Source: Streptomyces fulvoviolaceus
Lineage (GTDB): Bacteria; Actinomycetota; Actinomycetes; Streptomycetales; Streptomycetaceae
Assembly (NCBI RefSeq): GCF_000718165.1
Contig: NZ_JOEY01000006.1
Location: 124,001 to 188,000, forward strand
Length of the DNA: 64,000 nucleotides
Reading direction: 5' to 3'
Under the pieces are notes generated by a model that was not told where the DNA came from, did not search any database, and saw only the letters and a list, made by a program, of their open reading frames with translations. A program made the position numbers and the translations under genes. Below, one piece after another: positions 41,574 through 49,318 of this stretch (position 1 is the stretch's first letter; each line of letters opens with the position of its first letter).

Positions 41574-43406
41574 TCAGGTCAGGTGCCATACGGCGGGCGG
41601 GTGTTGGTCGGGCGGGTACTGCACGATCCGGCCGTCCGTCACACTCATGGCCATCTGTGTGATGACGTTGACGAGGCGGTATCCGCCGGCGACGCGCTGC
41701 AGCTCCCAGCGCTGCAGGGTGTTCGCGGCGGCGCAGGTGTCCCAGGTGGCCTCGACGCCCGGCTGCAGCGGCACGTTGAGCGTGAGTTTGCCGCCGCTCA
41801 CCGCGAGGCAGCCGGCCGGGCCGCGCAGGGTCACGTAGCCGTCCGGCGTGCGCGCCACCTCGGCGTCGAAGGACACACCGTCCGCCTGGAAGGTGTACGT
41901 CCCGTCCGCCACCGGCGTCCGGGTCAGGTCCCGCCACCCGGGCGCGTGCCCGACGGCCGTACCGCGCGCGGTGAACTCGGCGTACGTGGCGTCGGGATGC
42001 GGTTCGCCCCAGGTGGCCTGGGCGACGTGCCGCAGCGCGGGCCAGAGCCCGACGGCGACCTCGTTCTCGGTCTCGCCGCGGCCGTTGTCCGGCCAGAGGC
42101 TGATCTTCGCGCCGGTGATGCCCGCGCTGGAGGTGAGCTTCTCGCCCTCGAAGCTGCGCGGGTCCCAGCTCTGGTCGTACAGCGACCCGGTGTCGCTGTG
42201 GAAGCCGCCGCGGATGAGGTAGAGGGAGTAGGAAGCGTTCATCAACGAGTAGCCCTGGTCGATGAGTTGGCTCGGTTTGACCGCCACGTTCAGCCAGTGC
42301 TCGACCGTGGTGTCGGTCTCCACCGGCACGGTGTTGGCGCCGGTGAGCCCGTCGTTCCAGATGCGCAGCTTCTTGCCCTTGGCCGCCGCGTAGGCGTGCA
42401 CGCGGTTGATGAAGTCGACGAAGGCGTCCTGGGGTGTCGCGTCCGGACCGTACTTCTCCTGGGCGTACTTCAGGATCTGCGGGTACTTGGCGAAGTCCGA
42501 GCCGAGCATGTACTCGTCGGCCCCCATGTGCCAGGACGTGGCGGTGAAGACCTGCGCGTACTCGTCGATCAGGCTGGTGTAGTAGGAGAAGGCCTCCGGC
42601 TGTGTGATGTCGAGTCGGGCGGTCTGCTTGTTCCCGTCCGTGTCGGTGAGCTGGAGATCCGGGCGGTTCTCGATCCACGGGTCCATGTGCCCCGGGGAGT
42701 TGATCTCGGGGATGATCTCGACGTGGTACTTGTCGCCGATGGCGACGAGCCGGCGTATCTCGTCCTTGGTGAAGTAGCCCCAGGTGTTGGCCTCGGGGTG
42801 GGCGTCGCTCTTGACCTTCAGCTCCAGGAGCAGCTGGTTGAGCTTGTTGTACGCCATCTCGCGGACGAGGTTCTCCAGCCAGGGCACGGTGATGTGGATG
42901 TAGCAGGCGCACACGCCCACACCGCGCTCCTTGTAGCGCGGCACGTCGACCGTGCGTCCGGCGGGTATCCGGTCGTCCTGGGCGAGCAGCTGGAGGAGGG
43001 TCCGGGTGCCGTAGAAGGCGCCGGCCTCGGTCGCGCCGGTCACCGACAGGCGCTTGCCGGCTCGTAGTTCGTAGCCCTCGGCGCCGAGCGGCTTCCTGGA
43101 TGGCTGGATGTCGACAACGATGTCCCCGGTGCGCGCCCCGCCGCCGACCACCGGCACGGTGCCGTGCCCGGCCGCCCGGAGGTCGTCGGCGAGGGTGTCG
43201 GCGACCCGGAGTTCGGCCGGGCTCTCCGCCACGAGCCGGGTGCCGGGCCCGAAGTCGTAACTGCCGGATTCCGGTGTCCAGTCGGTGAGGGCGGGCACCG
43301 TGACCGGCGGCTCGGGCTCCTCCTGGGCGACCGCCGGGACCGGCGCCAGGAGCAAGGCCAGGGCCGCGACGGCGCCCACGATCTGACGTCTGGGAAACGT
43401 ACTCAC
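41574..43406 (-). CDS. Secreted GH20 beta-N-acetylhexosaminidase / lacto-N-biosidase
   Basis: A 610-residue exported GH20 enzyme using substrate-assisted catalysis. The GTG at 43406 (TTGGAG upstream) starts the signal VSTFPRRQIVGAVAALALLL; an in-frame ATG lies 6 codons earlier. A GH20b beta domain (about 35-155) precedes the TIM barrel, with catalytic Asp297-Glu298 in SWHMGADEYML and the substrate-shaping segment YIHITVPWLENLVREMAYN. The C-terminal 120 residues resemble half of a ricin-type lectin. GH20 lacto-N-biosidases and hexosaminidases cannot be separated by eye, but a Streptomyces enzyme of the former type is known, and pairing with GH29 favours it. Confidence 0.9.
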   Translation of the reverse strand: MSTFPRRQIVGAVAALALLLAPVPAVAQEEPEPPVTVPALTDWTPESGSYDFGPGTRLVAESPAELRVADTLADDLRAAGHGTVPVVGGGARTGDIVVDIQPSRKPLGAEGYELRAGKRLSVTGATEAGAFYGTRTLLQLLAQDDRIPAGRTVDVPRYKERGVGVCACYIHITVPWLENLVREMAYNKLNQLLLELKVKSDAHPEANTWGYFTKDEIRRLVAIGDKYHVEIIPEINSPGHMDPWIENRPDLQLTDTDGNKQTARLDITQPEAFSYYTSLIDEYAQVFTATSWHMGADEYMLGSDFAKYPQILKYAQEKYGPDATPQDAFVDFINRVHAYAAAKGKKLRIWNDGLTGANTVPVETDTTVEHWLNVAVKPSQLIDQGYSLMNASYSLYLIRGGFHSDTGSLYDQSWDPRSFEGEKLTSSAGITGAKISLWPDNGRGETENEVAVGLWPALRHVAQATWGEPHPDATYAEFTARGTAVGHAPGWRDLTRTPVADGTYTFQADGVSFDAEVARTPDGYVTLRGPAGCLAVSGGKLTLNVPLQPGVEATWDTCAAANTLQRWELQRVAGGYRLVNVITQMAMSVTDGRIVQYPPDQHPPAVWHLT

Positions 43407-43645
43407 GGGCCACTCCAAATTCATCGGATGGCTGATGATTGGGCGGCCCTCAGGGGCTGTCAATGGGACGAGAAGGCAATCAAGTTGAGCCATTGATCGG
43501 ATGACCTGCGCTTCTACGGGCGACCGGCCGCGAAAAGTCCAAGAAGAGCAGCCCGAATGTCCAAGGGCGGGTCCCTCTCGACGCGACGCCCGAGCAGGGG
43601 CACAGTTCTCCCTACGTACTCGCCAGTACTCCCGAGGAGCACCCC

Positions 43646-44986
43646 GTGACCAGCTGGATCGGCCGCACCGCCGCCGAGATCGCCGCCGCCGTGCAGGAGA
43701 AGCGGGCCACGCCCCGCGAGGTGGTGGCCGAGCACCTCGCCCGGATCGAGCGGCTGGACGGCCGTATCGGGGCCTTCCGTGTGGTGCGCGCGGAGGCGGC
43801 GCTCGCCGAGGCCGACGAGGTGGCCGCGCGCGGCGACCTGGCCGAACTGCCCCTGGCCGGGGTGCCCGTGGCCGTCAAGGACAACCTCGCCGTGCGCGGT
43901 GAGAGCATGCGCATCGGTTCCGCCGCGACCCCTGACACGCCCTCCGACCACGACCACGTCACCGTGGCCCGGCTGCGGGCGGCTGGTGCGGTGGTCGTGG
44001 GCCTGACGAACGTGCCGGAACTCTGCGTCTTCGGCACCACGGAGGGCGTCCACGGCACGGCCCGCAACCCCTGGGACACCTCGCGCACGGCGGGCGGCTC
44101 GTCCGGCGGCAGTGCGGCCGCGGTCGCCGCGGGCCTGGTGCCGATCGCCCTCGGCAACGACGGCATGGGCTCCCTGCGCATCCCGGCGGCCAACTGCGGC
44201 CTGGTCACCCTGAAGCCGGGCCCCGGAGTGGCTCCCCCCATCGACGACAGCAACTGGTTCGGCATGTCCGAGAACGGCCCCCTCGCGACCACGGTCGAGG
44301 ACGCCCGACTGCTGCTTTCGGTCATTGCCGACACCGAGTTCGTACGGCCGGACGAGCCCGCCATGCTCAAGGTGGCCGTCTCGCTGCGCAGCCCGATCGC
44401 CGGGGTCACCATCGGCAAGCCGTATACGGCCGCCGTCCGGGAGGCGGCCGGGCTGCTCATCAAGGCGGGCCATCAGGTGCGGCGCGCCGACCCGCCGTAC
44501 CCGCTGTCGCTGGGTTTCACCTCGCTCCAGCACTGGACGGCGGGCACGTCCGTGGACGCCGAGGGCCTCGACCCGAAGCAGCTGACGCGACGCACCCGGG
44601 TGCACGCGGCGGTGGGGCGGCGCTTCGTGTCCGGTGTGCGCGCCGGCAAGGGGCGGGAGGAACTGCGCCGGCGCCTGGAGCCGTTCTTCGCCGAGCACGA
44701 CGTACTGCTGCTGCCGGCGCTCGCCCGCCGCTCCCCGAAGGCCGACCCCTGGCACGAGCGCGGCTGGCTGCGCAACATCCTGGTCAACACCAACTACTCG
44801 CCGCTGACCCCGCCCTGGAACCTCACCGGCTGGCCCGCGATGGCGGTCCCGTTCGGCACGCTGCCCTCCGGCGCCCCCTGCGCCGTGCAGCTGGTGGCGC
44901 GGCCGGGGTCGGAGACGGTACTGCTGGAGGTTGCGGCGGAGCTGGAGCGACGGCACCCGTGGGAGCGGACGGCGCCGCTCGACTGA
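43646..44986 (+). CDS. Amidase signature family hydrolase
   Basis: A 446-residue amidase. The Ser-cisSer-Lys triad is visible: Lys78 in VPVAVKDNLAV, the cis-Ser in TAGGSSGGSAAAV (about 152-156) and the nucleophile Ser176 in NDGMGSLRIPAANCG. The nucleophile motif varies from the common GGGSIRIP. The ribosome site CGAGGAG precedes GTG 43646. The substrate (amide, carbamate or glutaminyl-tRNA-like) is unknown; a C-terminal extra domain is absent. Convergent with the GNAT gene 13 bp away. Confidence 0.9.
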   Translation: MTSWIGRTAAEIAAAVQEKRATPREVVAEHLARIERLDGRIGAFRVVRAEAALAEADEVAARGDLAELPLAGVPVAVKDNLAVRGESMRIGSAATPDTPSDHDHVTVARLRAAGAVVVGLTNVPELCVFGTTEGVHGTARNPWDTSRTAGGSSGGSAAAVAAGLVPIALGNDGMGSLRIPAANCGLVTLKPGPGVAPPIDDSNWFGMSENGPLATTVEDARLLLSVIADTEFVRPDEPAMLKVAVSLRSPIAGVTIGKPYTAAVREAAGLLIKAGHQVRRADPPYPLSLGFTSLQHWTAGTSVDAEGLDPKQLTRRTRVHAAVGRRFVSGVRAGKGREELRRRLEPFFAEHDVLLLPALARRSPKADPWHERGWLRNILVNTNYSPLTPPWNLTGWPAMAVPFGTLPSGAPCAVQLVARPGSETVLLEVAAELERRHPWERTAPLD

Positions 44987-44999
44987 GCCGGGTCGGGCT

Positions 45000-45482
45000 T
45001 CAGAGGGCCTTGTACATGATGTGCAGCCCGACCCGCCCGTGCCGGGGGTGTTCGTACGCGTCCGGCACGGTGCCGAGGATCGTGAAGCCGAAGGAGGTCC
45101 AGAGCTGCACGGCCGGGTTGGTCTCGACGACGGCGTTGAACACCATGCCCCGGTAGCCGTCGGCCTTGGCGGCGGCCAGCACGTGTTCGGCGAGGGCGCG
45201 GCCGTAGCCCCGGCCGCCCTGGTCGGGGTCGACCATGAAGCCGGCGTTGGCGATGCGGGCGGCGGGGCCGGCGTAGTTGGGGGTGACGTAGGCGGAGGCG
45301 ACCACGGCTCCGCCGTCGCCCTCGACGACGAAGACGCGCTTGGCCGGGTTCATCCACAGGGCGCGGGCGGCTTCTTCGGAGGTGTCCGGGTCCCAGGTGT
45401 AGGTCTCGCCGGCAGCCACGATCCGGTGCCAGAAAGGCCAGATCCGCGGCCAGTCCTCGGCCGCGGCTTCTCTGATCTGCAT
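45000..45482 (-). CDS. GNAT family N-acetyltransferase
   Basis: A 160-residue acetyltransferase (MddA/YncA-like, phosphinothricin acetyltransferase branch). MQIREAAAEDWPRIW opens the fold, VASAYVTPNYAG is the beta4 strand, and VDPDQGGRGYGRALAEHVLAAA the acetyl-CoA pyrophosphate loop (R/Q-x-x-G-x-G/A). LWTSFGFTILGTVPDAYEHPRHGRVGLHIMYKAL closes the fold in the classic order. Start 45482; longer upstream frame covers another small gene. Substrate unknown, probably an amino acid or xenobiotic amine. Confidence 0.88.
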   Translation of the reverse strand: MQIREAAAEDWPRIWPFWHRIVAAGETYTWDPDTSEEAARALWMNPAKRVFVVEGDGGAVVASAYVTPNYAGPAARIANAGFMVDPDQGGRGYGRALAEHVLAAAKADGYRGMVFNAVVETNPAVQLWTSFGFTILGTVPDAYEHPRHGRVGLHIMYKAL

Positions 45483-45535
45483 GGGCGTGAGTCTGGCACG
45501 CCCATGCAGTCGGCGATCGCGAAGGGTCCTGCCGG

Positions 45536-45709
45536 TCAGTCCACGCTGGGCAGGATGTGGGGCTCGGCGAGGTCGTCCTCGTAGCCCGCGAGGCGGATGG
45601 GGGCGGACCGGGCCCACACGTCCAGGCTGCCGAGCTCTCCTGGCCGGCGGCCCGCACGCTCCGTGCGTTCCTTGGGGCGTTGTTCGCGATTCGTCTTCTC
45701 CGGTGTCAC
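45536..45709 (-). CDS. Small basic/acidic protein of 57 residues, unknown function
   Basis: A 57-codon frame (GTG at 45709, TGA at 45536-45538) with AGGAG nine bases upstream. The product opens VTPEKTNREQRPKERTERAG and continues through GELGSLDVWARSAPIRLAGY to DLAEPHILPSVD. Third-position GC is very high, as in real Streptomyces genes. I recall near-identical short proteins in other streptomycetes but no assigned function. It has no signal peptide or membrane helix. It sits 53 bp upstream of the GNAT gene on the same strand and may be cotranscribed. Confidence 0.72.
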   Translation of the reverse strand: MTPEKTNREQRPKERTERAGRRPGELGSLDVWARSAPIRLAGYEDDLAEPHILPSVD

Positions 45710-46175
45710 CGCGCACTCCTTATGTGTCGGTCACCCTCGGGACGCACGGGCCCGCTTCCGCGGTCTGGTGCCGGACGTCCGCTCGGGTCTGAGTCGAAAG
45801 CAGTTCGGACGCGGTGGCGCCGGTAACTCGTGTGAGATCAGGCCGTGGTGACCGGCTTGTCCCGGGACGGACTATGGGTGTGGGTAGGACCCCGTACTGC
45901 CGTCCGTCTGCTACAGATTAACCAAATGAGCGGGGGTCCGCTCGATGGGGCTGAAAACAAAGGGTAACTATCGCGAGTCACCCTCGGTCTTTCGGCCATG
46001 GTCTGCCCATTTTTGTTACATGATGCGCGGTTTGGGAGTCACCCGCCCGGCCTACAGGGCCGATCAGGCCTTCGAGGAACCGGGGCCGCGCAGTTCAAGT
46101 CCCGTTGGCCGAATCGCAAGCCGCCCATGATCTGCTGACGTACGGCAACGGCTGGTCCGGCGGAAGGACTGACGT
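45710..46175. other. Long A/T-rich intergenic region before the HD-domain gene
   Basis: 466 bp without a supported gene. Its middle (about 45900-46030) has distinctly lower GC than anything around it. It contains two small hairpins: GAGCGG/CCGCTC at 45928-45943 (4-nt loop) and GGGTAACT/AGTCACCC at about 45961-45982 (one mismatch). A promoter, an untranslated leader or a small RNA are possible. I could match it to no known riboswitch. Confidence 0.4.
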
Positions 46176-46571
46176 ATGGAGCTGCGCAGTGTCGACGAGC
46201 TGATGGATCTGCTGTACGCGTGCCGGCACCAACACGCGCTGCGGACCGCCGCGCTGCTGCGCCGCAGCCGCCCCGCGGACAAGGAGCTCCAGGTGGCGGG
46301 GCTGGTGCACGACATCGGGCAGCTGCTGTCCCCCGGCGACGAGGCCGGCCGGGGACAGAGCGCGGCCGAAGCCGTACGACCGCTGCTCGGCGAGCGGGTC
46401 TACCGTCTGGTACGCCATCACGGCCCCGCCACCGACGACGACCTGCTGCGCCTGCGCATGGCGGACGAGGAGAGCTGGGGCGCGGGGTTCGACGCCGGGG
46501 TCCTGGAGGACTGGCGCACGGTGCTGGAACTGGTGGCGGCGCGGAACTCCCGCCTCGGGGCTGTCGACTGA
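46176..46571 (+). CDS. Small HD-domain protein (phosphohydrolase or mixed-valence oxygenase-like)
   Basis: A 131-residue protein with an HD-type metal core: HQHALRTAALL, then AGLVHDIGQLLSPGDEAG, and LVRHHGPATDDDLLRLRMADEESWGAG. The spacing H...HD...H...D resembles PhnZ/MIOX-like diiron HD oxygenases as well as phosphohydrolases. No partner gene of the phosphonate pathway is nearby, so the substrate is unknown. The stop codon lies inside a 13-bp palindrome. The following SDR starts 25 bp downstream on the same strand and may be cotranscribed. Confidence 0.75.
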   Translation: MELRSVDELMDLLYACRHQHALRTAALLRRSRPADKELQVAGLVHDIGQLLSPGDEAGRGQSAAEAVRPLLGERVYRLVRHHGPATDDDLLRLRMADEESWGAGFDAGVLEDWRTVLELVAARNSRLGAVD

Positions 46572-46581
46572 CGGTCCGTCA
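46569..46581. repeat. 13-bp palindrome overlapping the HD gene stop codon
   Basis: TGACGGTCCGTCA, a perfect palindrome around one central base, whose first TGA is the stop codon of the HD-domain gene. It is the second copy of the motif seen at 12770-12782. Confidence 0.6.
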
Positions 46582-46596
46582 TGAGACGGTACGCCG

Positions 46597-47400
46597 ATGA
46601 CGTCGCCGTACGGACTTCGAGGAAGGGCCGCCGTCGTCACCGGGGGCACACGCGGGATCGGGCGTGAGATCGCCCGGCAGCTGTCCGCAGCCGGGGCGCT
46701 GGTGTGCGTGACGGCGCGGGACACCGACGACGTCCGTACGGCCGCTGCCGAGCTGGGCGGTATCGGCCTCGCGGGCAGCGTCGCCGACCCGGCCCATCTG
46801 CGGGCGGTCGTGGAGCTGACCCTGCGCGAGTTCGGCCGGATCGACGTCGTGGTCAACAACGCGGCGACGAACCTGCCGTACGGACCGCTCATGGGCATCG
46901 ATCCGGAGGGGTGGCGCGAGGCGTTCACCGTCAACGTCGAGGCACCACTGCGGCTCGTGCAGGGGGCGTGGCGGGCGTGGATGCGGGAGCACGGCGGTGC
47001 GGTGGTCAACATCTGCACGGAGGGCGCGACGCATGTGGGACCGCACATCGGCGCGTACGGCACCAGCAAGGCGGCCCTGCTGCATCTGACCCGGCAGCTG
47101 GCGGGCGAACTGGCCCCCAAGGTGCGGGTCAACTCCGTCTCCCCCGGTCTCGTCCGCACCGAGATGGCCCGCTTCGTGTGGGAGCCCGGCGAGGAGCAGG
47201 TCGCCGCCGGGCTGCCGCTCGGGCGGATCGGGGAGCCGGCGGACGTGGCACGGGCCGTGGTGTGGCTGGCCTCGGACGCGGCGGAGTGGGTGACCGGGGC
47301 GGATCTGCTGGTGGACGGGGGGACGCGGGTCAGGGCGGCGCACCAGGGCGGGTACGCCGTCCACGACCGTCTGCGGTCATACGCCCCACCTCATTCCTGA
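46597..47400 (+). CDS. SDR family oxidoreductase
   Basis: A 267-residue classical SDR: coenzyme motif VVTGGTRGIGREIA, NNAATNLPYG, catalytic Tyr-x3-Lys in YGTSKAALLHL and the C-terminal SPGLVRTEM, followed by DLLVDGG. The motif VNICTEGATHVGPHIGAYGT replaces the common SSI serine segment with Cys/Thr, so the catalytic Ser is not obvious. Substrate unknown (3-oxoacyl-ACP reductase-like or sugar alcohol). Starts 25 bp after the HD gene. Confidence 0.88.
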   Translation: MTSPYGLRGRAAVVTGGTRGIGREIARQLSAAGALVCVTARDTDDVRTAAAELGGIGLAGSVADPAHLRAVVELTLREFGRIDVVVNNAATNLPYGPLMGIDPEGWREAFTVNVEAPLRLVQGAWRAWMREHGGAVVNICTEGATHVGPHIGAYGTSKAALLHLTRQLAGELAPKVRVNSVSPGLVRTEMARFVWEPGEEQVAAGLPLGRIGEPADVARAVVWLASDAAEWVTGADLLVDGGTRVRAAHQGGYAVHDRLRSYAPPHS

Positions 47401-47417
47401 CGGCGGCTTCGGACCCC

Positions 47418-47648
47418 TCACGGGAACAGCGCGATGCCCATGAGGAGGATCAGGACCCAGAAGGCGACGAACGCGACCGAGCCCCAGGTCCAGGGGTGCT
47501 TGAGCGGATCACTGGGACCACCGCGCGGCCGGTCCTCCGGCAGGGCCGGGTGGGCCGGGCGGTCGCTCGCGTAGAACTCCTCGTCGGTCGGGTAGTGGTT
47601 GCGCGGATCACTGAAGGCCCGCGGATCGATGCTGTGCGGACTGGTCAT
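47418..47648 (-). CDS. Small single-pass membrane protein
   Basis: A 76-residue protein with a polar, Pro/Asp/His-rich N-terminal half (MTSPHSIDPRAFSDPRNHY, ending DPLKHP) and one C-terminal helix WGSVAFVAFWVLILLMGIAL. The ATG at 47648 has GGGAG upstream; the longer frame begins 8 codons earlier without one. It looks like a tail-anchored protein. Function unknown. Convergent with the SDR 17 bp away. Confidence 0.72.
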   Translation of the reverse strand: MTSPHSIDPRAFSDPRNHYPTDEEFYASDRPAHPALPEDRPRGGPSDPLKHPWTWGSVAFVAFWVLILLMGIALFP

Positions 47649-47722
47649 GACAACTCCCGGCGCGGTACTCACCAGGGTCCGGGTTCCCTACGGACGCCGC
47701 GGCACACGTCACGGCCGGCGCG

Positions 47723-49216
47723 TCACCACTTCCCGGGCGCGTAGTCCTTCAGGAAGACGCCGTACAGGTCCTCGCCCTGCTCGCCGCGCACAATCGGATC
47801 GTAGGCCCGGGCCGCGCCGTCGACCAGGTCGAGCGGGGCGTGGAAGCCCTCCTCGGCGAGGCGCAGCTTGTCGTAGTGGGGGCGCTCGTCGGTGATCCAG
47901 CCGGTGTCGACGGAGGTCATGAGGATGCCGTCGGTCTGGAACATCTCCTGGCCGCTGGTCCGCGTCACCATGTTCATCGCGGCCTTGGCGGCGTTGGTGT
48001 TCGGGTGGCCGGCGCCCTTGTAGCCGCGGCCGAAGACGCCCTCCATCGCGGAGACGTTCACGACGTACGCACGTCCGCTCGCCGCCTTCTTCGCGGCTCC
48101 GGCCATGGCCGGACGCAGCGCGCTGATCAGGATGAACGGCGCCGTGTAGTTGCACAGCTGGGTCTCGAGGAGCTCCACCGGGGAGATCTGCTCGATGGTC
48201 TGCACCCAGGTGTTGGTGTCGACGACGTCGGGGACGAGGCCGCCCGCGTCGATGGCGGTGCCGTCGAGGTGCCGGGCGATGCTGGCGTTGCCCGCGACCA
48301 GGGCGAGATCGGCGACCTGCTGCGCGTCGATGCCGGAGATCCCGGCGGGCAGCGTGGCCAGTCCGTCGACCGCGCCGGAGCCGAAGGCACCGATGACATG
48401 GTGGGCGGGCAGTTCACCCGCGGGCAGCGGGGCGCTCTCGCCGTCGACCAGGGCGGCGTAGGCGGAGGCCAGGCGGCGTACGGTCTGCGTCGCGTTGTTG
48501 ACGAGGATGTCGAGGGGGCCCGCCTCGGCGACCTGGCCGGCGAGGGCCACGGCCTGCGCCGGGTCGCGCAGGTCGATGCCGACGACCTCGAGGCGGTGCA
48601 TCCAGTCCCCCGAGTCGTCCATGGCCTTGAAGCGGCGGATGGCGTCCTTGGGGAAGCGGGTCGTGATCGTCGTGTGGGCGCCGTCGCGCAGGAGCCGCAG
48701 CGCGATGTACATGCCGATCTTGGCGCGCCCGCCGGTGAGCAGGGCGCGCTTACCGGTGAGGTCGGCGCGGACGTCGCGCTTGTCGCGGTTCAGGCGGGCG
48801 CACTCGGGACAGAGCTGGTGGTAGAAGTAGTCGACTTCCACGTACCGGGTCTTGCAGGTGTAGCAGGAGCGCGGGCGCTGGAGTATCCCCGCGATCCTGC
48901 CCTCCTCCGTGACCGACGACGGCAGGATGCCCTCGGTCTCGTCGTCGATGCGCTGGGCTGAGCCGGTCGCCGTGGCCTCCGTGACCGCCTTGTCGTGCGC
49001 GGTCTTGGCGGCCCGGCGATCCTGGCGGCGGCGCTGCTTGACGGTCCGGTAGACGCCCGCGGTGGCCCGGCGCACCGCGATCGCGTCGGGGTGGTCGACC
49101 TCCAGCTTGTCGAGCTCCTCGAGCACGCTGAGGCAGACGGCCAGCCGCTCCGGGTCGATGCCGGGCCCGTACACGACCTCGTCCATGGTCGCCGAGCCGT
49201 CCTCTGTCACCGTCAT
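47723..49216 (-). CDS. SDR-type oxidoreductase with N-terminal helical and zinc-knuckle extension
   Basis: A 497-residue protein. Residues about 1-105 form a charged helical region (QRRRQDRRAAKTAHDKAV), then a Cys-rich segment with CYTCKTRY and CPEC (C-x2-C...C-x2-C, likely zinc), and an SDR fold from about 150 to the end: TGGRAKIGMYIALRLL coenzyme loop, NNATQTVRR, and catalytic Ser in VNVSAMEGVFGRGYKG with HPNTNAAKAAMNM (Tyr replaced by Asn/His-type residues at the Y-x3-K). The catalytic residues are therefore non-canonical. A domain fusion of this type is unusual. ATG 49216 is the first in-frame start. Confidence 0.8.
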   Translation of the reverse strand: MTVTEDGSATMDEVVYGPGIDPERLAVCLSVLEELDKLEVDHPDAIAVRRATAGVYRTVKQRRRQDRRAAKTAHDKAVTEATATGSAQRIDDETEGILPSSVTEEGRIAGILQRPRSCYTCKTRYVEVDYFYHQLCPECARLNRDKRDVRADLTGKRALLTGGRAKIGMYIALRLLRDGAHTTITTRFPKDAIRRFKAMDDSGDWMHRLEVVGIDLRDPAQAVALAGQVAEAGPLDILVNNATQTVRRLASAYAALVDGESAPLPAGELPAHHVIGAFGSGAVDGLATLPAGISGIDAQQVADLALVAGNASIARHLDGTAIDAGGLVPDVVDTNTWVQTIEQISPVELLETQLCNYTAPFILISALRPAMAGAAKKAASGRAYVVNVSAMEGVFGRGYKGAGHPNTNAAKAAMNMVTRTSGQEMFQTDGILMTSVDTGWITDERPHYDKLRLAEEGFHAPLDLVDGAARAYDPIVRGEQGEDLYGVFLKDYAPGKW

Positions 49217-49318
49217 CGCGCTGCCGTTTCCCGATCACCCGTGCGGCGCTCCGACCGCGTCCGCTTTCGAACAGGCGATTTTACTTCAGCGCGGGCCCTT
49301 TCCATAAACCCGTGACGA

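Noticed and set aside
46095-46120. A tRNA T-loop-like segment (GTTCAAGTCCC) as a possible tRNA or attachment site
   Set aside because: The flanking bases do not form the T stem, and no acceptor, D or anticodon arms are found.
45945-46130. A 61-codon ORF in the A/T-rich leader region
   Set aside because: Codon bias is absent (A/T in third positions), and there is no ribosome site.
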